This document shows positions 60,588 to 64,000 of a stretch of DNA of 64,000 nucleotides, one piece after another. The position numbers and the translations under genes are program-made. Under the pieces are notes generated by a model, which saw only the letters and a program-made list of their open reading frames with translations, had not been told where the DNA came from and did not search any database. Position 1 is the stretch's first letter. The number at the start of each line of letters is the position of its first letter. This stretch comes from Purshia tridentata (lineage: Eukaryota; Streptophyta; Magnoliopsida; Rosales; Rosaceae). The DNA lies in NCBI GenBank assembly GCA_003254885.1, contig QANT01009296.1, positions 22,290 through 86,289 on the forward strand, in the 5' to 3' direction.

Positions 60588-63325
60588 TCATGTTTCAGAT
60601 AGCAGTTGTTCGAGTTCCTTATCAAAGTTCTCATCGTCTCCCAGCAGCTGCAACTGTTGTTCTTGTTTCTGCTGTCCATCAAGAAGCTGCCGATTTATCC
60701 CTGTCTGTTGATAAAGAAATTCCCTTTGAGCATCCCACTTCTCGACAATCTTCTCCACTGCATCTCCAACCAATTTCTTATCTTCTGAAATGTGCTTTAT
60801 ATTCTCAACATCCACGACCTTGCTGGCCTCTTTAACAAGAATTCAATTTGATATAACTATAATTATTTGAGACAAGAGGTACTGCTGAATTTATGTCACA
60901 GGCAGCAATAGTGAAATAAATGGAGTGGGGAGGCAAGAAAATTATTTAAAAATTTTGAGTTAGGGGAAAAAGTACCATTGATTGCTATTTTCTTGGCCTC
61001 TGCATAATCTGTTGAGGTTTTCTTGAGCATATTCAGGTCAACTTCCATTCCCTGGTATATGTGAGAACAACAATGGATATTAGATGGTGTACACCTTAAG
61101 CTACTTTGAAGAAGACTTCAAAGGAAAACTACAATTATTGAGTAAAACATATAATCATGCTATCGAGAGGCAAACAATGGTACAAAAAAAACTGGTATTA
61201 TTTTAACTTACCAAGTCCATATGAAGACATTCCTCAATCTTGGTATTAGCAAATAACCTATTAGTTAAAAGGAAAGCAAAGAATTAGTAAGAAAATATTG
61301 AAAGATTTTGTAAATATCAAAACATAGCTTGTTAATGCAAGAGTTAGAGGAAAAGCAAATGTTGGTGCATACTCCTTGTATGCAACTTGAACTCGAGTAT
61401 TCTGTAACTGTGTCAGTTGGTTTACTGTCTCTGAAAAAGAGGCTTCATTTGTGTCCACAAACCCAAAGAGGAAAATATTCTTTTCTAGCATTCTTTTCAC
61501 CAAAGCAGATACCACCTTTATATCATTTTCCTTCGCATCAACAGCAAGTTTTTGAAGTTTCTTCAGCTCTTCTGTCAATTGGATAACAGAAATACATGAA
61601 ACAGGAAAAAAAGAAAGATGGTACAGGAGAGAAGCCTACACACACACACACACTCGCTACCATCAGTTAAAGAGTATATACCATTGAAGACACATATGCA
61701 CTTTAGCCCACATTAAACCAACAGAACGAAATGATAACAACCTTCTCAAACTTTTAAGCCAGAGTGTACATAATCTACTGTCAGTACAGGACATAGGAAC
61801 ACATGCTCACACAAATAATGCATATCATGTCAATGTTTTCACATATTAATGTTGTGTAGTTCCATTTAATATGGGTGTAGTTGTTCATCAAAATAACCAG
61901 ACACAGGACAAAACTAAGTGAAATCAAATTCAATTGTCCAATGTAAAATCTACATACATACCAAGAGATAGATAAATCCTAAAAGGAGGTTTGAATGGTT
62001 GAGTCTCATAGAGGCAGTAAAGGCAATACAGCCCACCCAGTCTGCGTGATAAAGAAGCTGTACTAATTATGTATCCTACACAAAATCATAGAAAAGTTAG
62101 CCTCAAGCATGGAAAAATAAAATAAATATGTATTGGAATCCACCATCTTGAATGTTTGACTTCATTAATTTTCCCACATGGCCCAAAAAAAAAAGAATTC
62201 ATTAATTTTCCCACTAGATCTGTGGCATCTCACTTGGAACCCTGGATGTGTTTGATAATATGAAGCAAGACATGCGCAATTTCATGATAGTTGCATGGCA
62301 TTGCCAAATAGGTGTACCACATGCTGTGAAAAATGGTGATCTAACTTGGATGTGTTTGATAATATGAAGCACGACATATGAAACTATAGTTACTATATGA
62401 TACATAGCCCGCGCAAGAAAGAACAAGGTTAGAACAGGAAATACATATTTATGAATGTGCACCGACAATTGAACTATACATTGCAAAAATAGGGGTACCG
62501 CACGCTAAGTTCTAACTAAATACTTCTATCCCAATATTAAAGCTTTTTAGGCCTATGGAAAAAAATATATATATTATCAGGTCAATGTAGGCTTTTTCCA
62601 AAACCGAAAAACTGATTGGTGGAAGAGATGAGTAATTGATTCAAAGCAACCTACTGTTTGTGAATCATCATTCATAATGCTGCAAAAATATCAACATCAT
62701 TAAAAAAAATATTTAAAAAAAAAAACTGAAACCAACTACTAAATGGTTTGCTTTCTCAAATTAAATGTCAAGTCTAGGTTGCCCAACCGCATGTACTTCT
62801 TCAGTTTTGAGTTTCTATCTTCAGATTTCTTTACACACAAGCATACCATTAACCATCATTCACAACACTCGATTCACCAGAACAACTTCTAAGTTCTAAC
62901 TAGAGTAAAAAGCTTGCATTTACAACGTTCCAGCAAAAAAATTAAAGTACAGACTAATTTTAATCAGTGAGTAACCCGAGTCAAATGAGTAAGAGCCTAC
63001 CAATTGCACGGGCATACAATGATTGCATAAAGAAGGCCAAGTTGGTAGAAGGACGTGCCTCGTAAATATAAGAGAACCTTTTGGAAAGCCATATTCTCTT
63101 CATCTCAGCAAAACTCGTTGATTCACCCTGTCAGTCCCCAAAACCCACAAGCATCAAAAACATCAATTACCTAGCAAGACCCAAACACAGCCTCCATGTA
63201 ACATTTTAAAAAAAAAAANACACAGCCTCCATGTAACATTTAAAAAAAAAAAAAAAATTAAGCATTACCTCAGCAAATTCATCTATAAGCTCATCAATGT
63301 CACGCTTAAATGGAGTGAGATCCAT
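60588..63325 (-). CDS. SNAP43-like subunit of the snRNA-activating protein complex
   Basis: Probable SNAPc subunit 1 (SNAP43), part of the factor that binds the upstream element of snRNA promoters for Pol II and Pol III. Exons (from the 5' end) are 63325-63269, 63127-63001, 62075-61962, 61571-61373, 61257-61212, 61051-60976 and 60829-60588, giving 286 residues. The N-terminus (MDLTPFKRDIDELIDEFAEG) and the segment MKRIWLSKRFSYIYEARPST correspond to the start of the SNAPc43 domain. It continues with SRRLGGLYCLYCLYETQPF (matching the LYLLYGLY block of animal SNAP43) and VSALVKRMLEKNIFLFGF. The C-terminal third is charged and Gln-rich (QQKQEQQLQ) and is variable. The start is the first ATG after the intron acceptor; an upstream exon carries only a short uORF. 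An N at 63219 lies in intron 1. Confidence 0.78.
62197..62380 (+). repeat. Partial direct repeats in SNAP43-like intron 2
   Basis: TGGATGTGTTTGATAATATG followed by AAGCACGACAT-like sequence occurs at 62243 and again at 62347 (104 bases apart). TTCATTAATTTTCCCA also occurs twice (about 62,162 and 62,199). Old local duplications within an intron. Confidence 0.7.
63180..63258 (+). repeat. Duplicated segment around a single N in SNAP43-like intron 1
   Basis: ACACAGCCTCCATGTAACAT followed by a poly-A run occurs at about 63185 and again at 63220, directly after the N at 63219. The pattern is the same as at 13848: a short duplicate next to a homopolymer with one N between, consistent with unmerged contig ends. 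Confidence 0.85.
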
Positions 63326-63692
63326 AGCATTTAAAACTCTTCTGTCTCTGCGAAGTTGGAACAAAATGCGTTTAAATTGGTTAATAAGTTAATAACTAAT
63401 AAGAAGCACACAATTCAGCACCAAAAACACAAAACAAAGATAACTCTTCTTGCTCAATCCCATATTTTCTCAGCAAACAAGCATATTCTTGAGAAATTAA
63501 AGGAAATAAGCAAAAAACAAACAAACACAGCATTCACTGAGCTGTATCGGAGAGAAAGCAGAGCTTTTTGATTAGAAGAATGTGGTTTTAGTTACCAGCA
63601 GTGGTGCAGTGTTTCCTTCTTGGTTGTTCGCCGACGGTGAAGATTGGTAGCGGCGTTTCTTCGCCGGCGACAAGAGGCGTATAGCAAATTAA

Positions 63693-63740
63693 TCACCGCC
63701 TCATCGAAGTCCGGAAGCCCGAAGATGTAAACTGCTCCAT
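63693..63740 (-). promoter_or_regulatory. Upstream ORF (15 codons) in the likely SNAP43-like 5' leader
   Basis: An ATG at 63740 opens a 15-codon frame (MEQFTSSGFRTSMRR) ending in TGA at 63695-63693. It lies within a GC-richer stretch, followed by a plausible donor (GCTG/GTAACT near 63,596) and the acceptor before the main ATG. It could dampen translation of the main frame. Confidence 0.5.
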
Positions 63741-63907
63741 TCTCTACCGGATTTTATACCAAGTCCAAAAACAGGAAAAACAATTCCAATTAAGTTGTAT
63801 TGAAAATATATTCAGTTTCTTGGCCAAAAAAAAAAGAATATATATTCAGTTTATTAGGAAGCACAATGCACATATAAATACAATATTTGGGACACTCGCT
63901 CAGATTA

Positions 63908-63985
63908 GTTAGGTGGTCCAGTGGCTAAGTCATGCGCCATGGCCATTGTATCGTAAGTTGTGCTTGTGTTCGAATGTTGTAGAAG
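63908..63985 (+). mobile_element. Possible tRNA-derived SINE head at the window edge
   Basis: An A-box-like TGGCTAAGTCAT (63922-63933) and a B-box-like TGTTCGAATG (63967-63976) have spacing typical of an internal Pol III promoter. The sequence does not fold into an obvious intact tRNA. It runs to the window end, so the rest of the element cannot be seen. Confidence 0.4.
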
Positions 63986-64000
63986 AAATGAGGTTTTTTT

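Noticed and set aside
1-64000. CRISPR arrays, rRNA genes, bacterial operons or viral insertions
   Set aside because: None seen. All supported genes are ordinary plant nuclear genes with spliceosomal introns.

Overview
The window is nuclear DNA from a flowering plant. Genes are intron-rich with GT-AG borders, intergenic DNA is AT-rich, and there are plant-only families: an ATAF-type NAC factor, a cellulose synthase interactive protein, a plant GH35 beta-galactosidase with a lectin tail, and KIN-7 kinesin. Protein similarity suggests a eudicot, probably Rosaceae (Prunus-like). The genus is inference. Two single-N gaps mark it as draft assembly.

Eleven protein-coding genes are supported, and ten have a complete reading frame. 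I worked out exon borders by hand, and every spliced frame closes on a whole number of codons. From left to right: RAD16-like SNF2/RING helicase (minus, runs off the left edge, 1-1912), OGG1 (plus, 2228-3706), BGAL16-like beta-galactosidase (minus, 19 exons, 4416-11121), proteasome beta-3 PBC (plus, 13730-15686), BIG BROTHER-like RING-H2 ligase (plus, 17117-17791), ATAF-clade NAC factor (plus, 22370-23743), CSI3-like armadillo/C2 protein (plus, 31651-39602), RFC3 clamp-loader subunit (minus, 41052-44678), KIN-7 kinesin (plus, 25 coding exons, 45598-55234), nucellin/Asp1-like aspartic protease (minus, 56220-59192), and SNAP43-like snRNA transcription subunit (minus, 60588-63325).

The genes are housekeeping and growth genes, not a pathway cluster. 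RAD16/OGG1 and RFC3/KIN-7 are head-to-head pairs. OGG1/BGAL16 and KIN-7/aspartic protease are convergent. The set matches, from memory, two duplicated segments of Arabidopsis chromosome 1 (OGG1-PBC1-MKRP1 near At1g217xx, and BGAL16-PBC2-NAC032-CSI3-RFC3-aspartyl protease near At1g774xx). The window therefore looks like an unsplit version of that ancestral block.

The main gene-poor stretches are 11.1-13.7 kb, 17.8-22.4 kb and 23.8-31.6 kb. They hold small repeats, foldback or MITE-like elements and local tandem duplications. I found no clear new biological system. The most checkable oddities are a 237-bp promoter duplication carrying an ABRE upstream of CSI3, a 130-bp duplication of a kinesin splice donor, a palindromic site II element between two DNA-repair genes, and two N positions that look like unmerged contig overlaps, one touching a coding exon of PBC.
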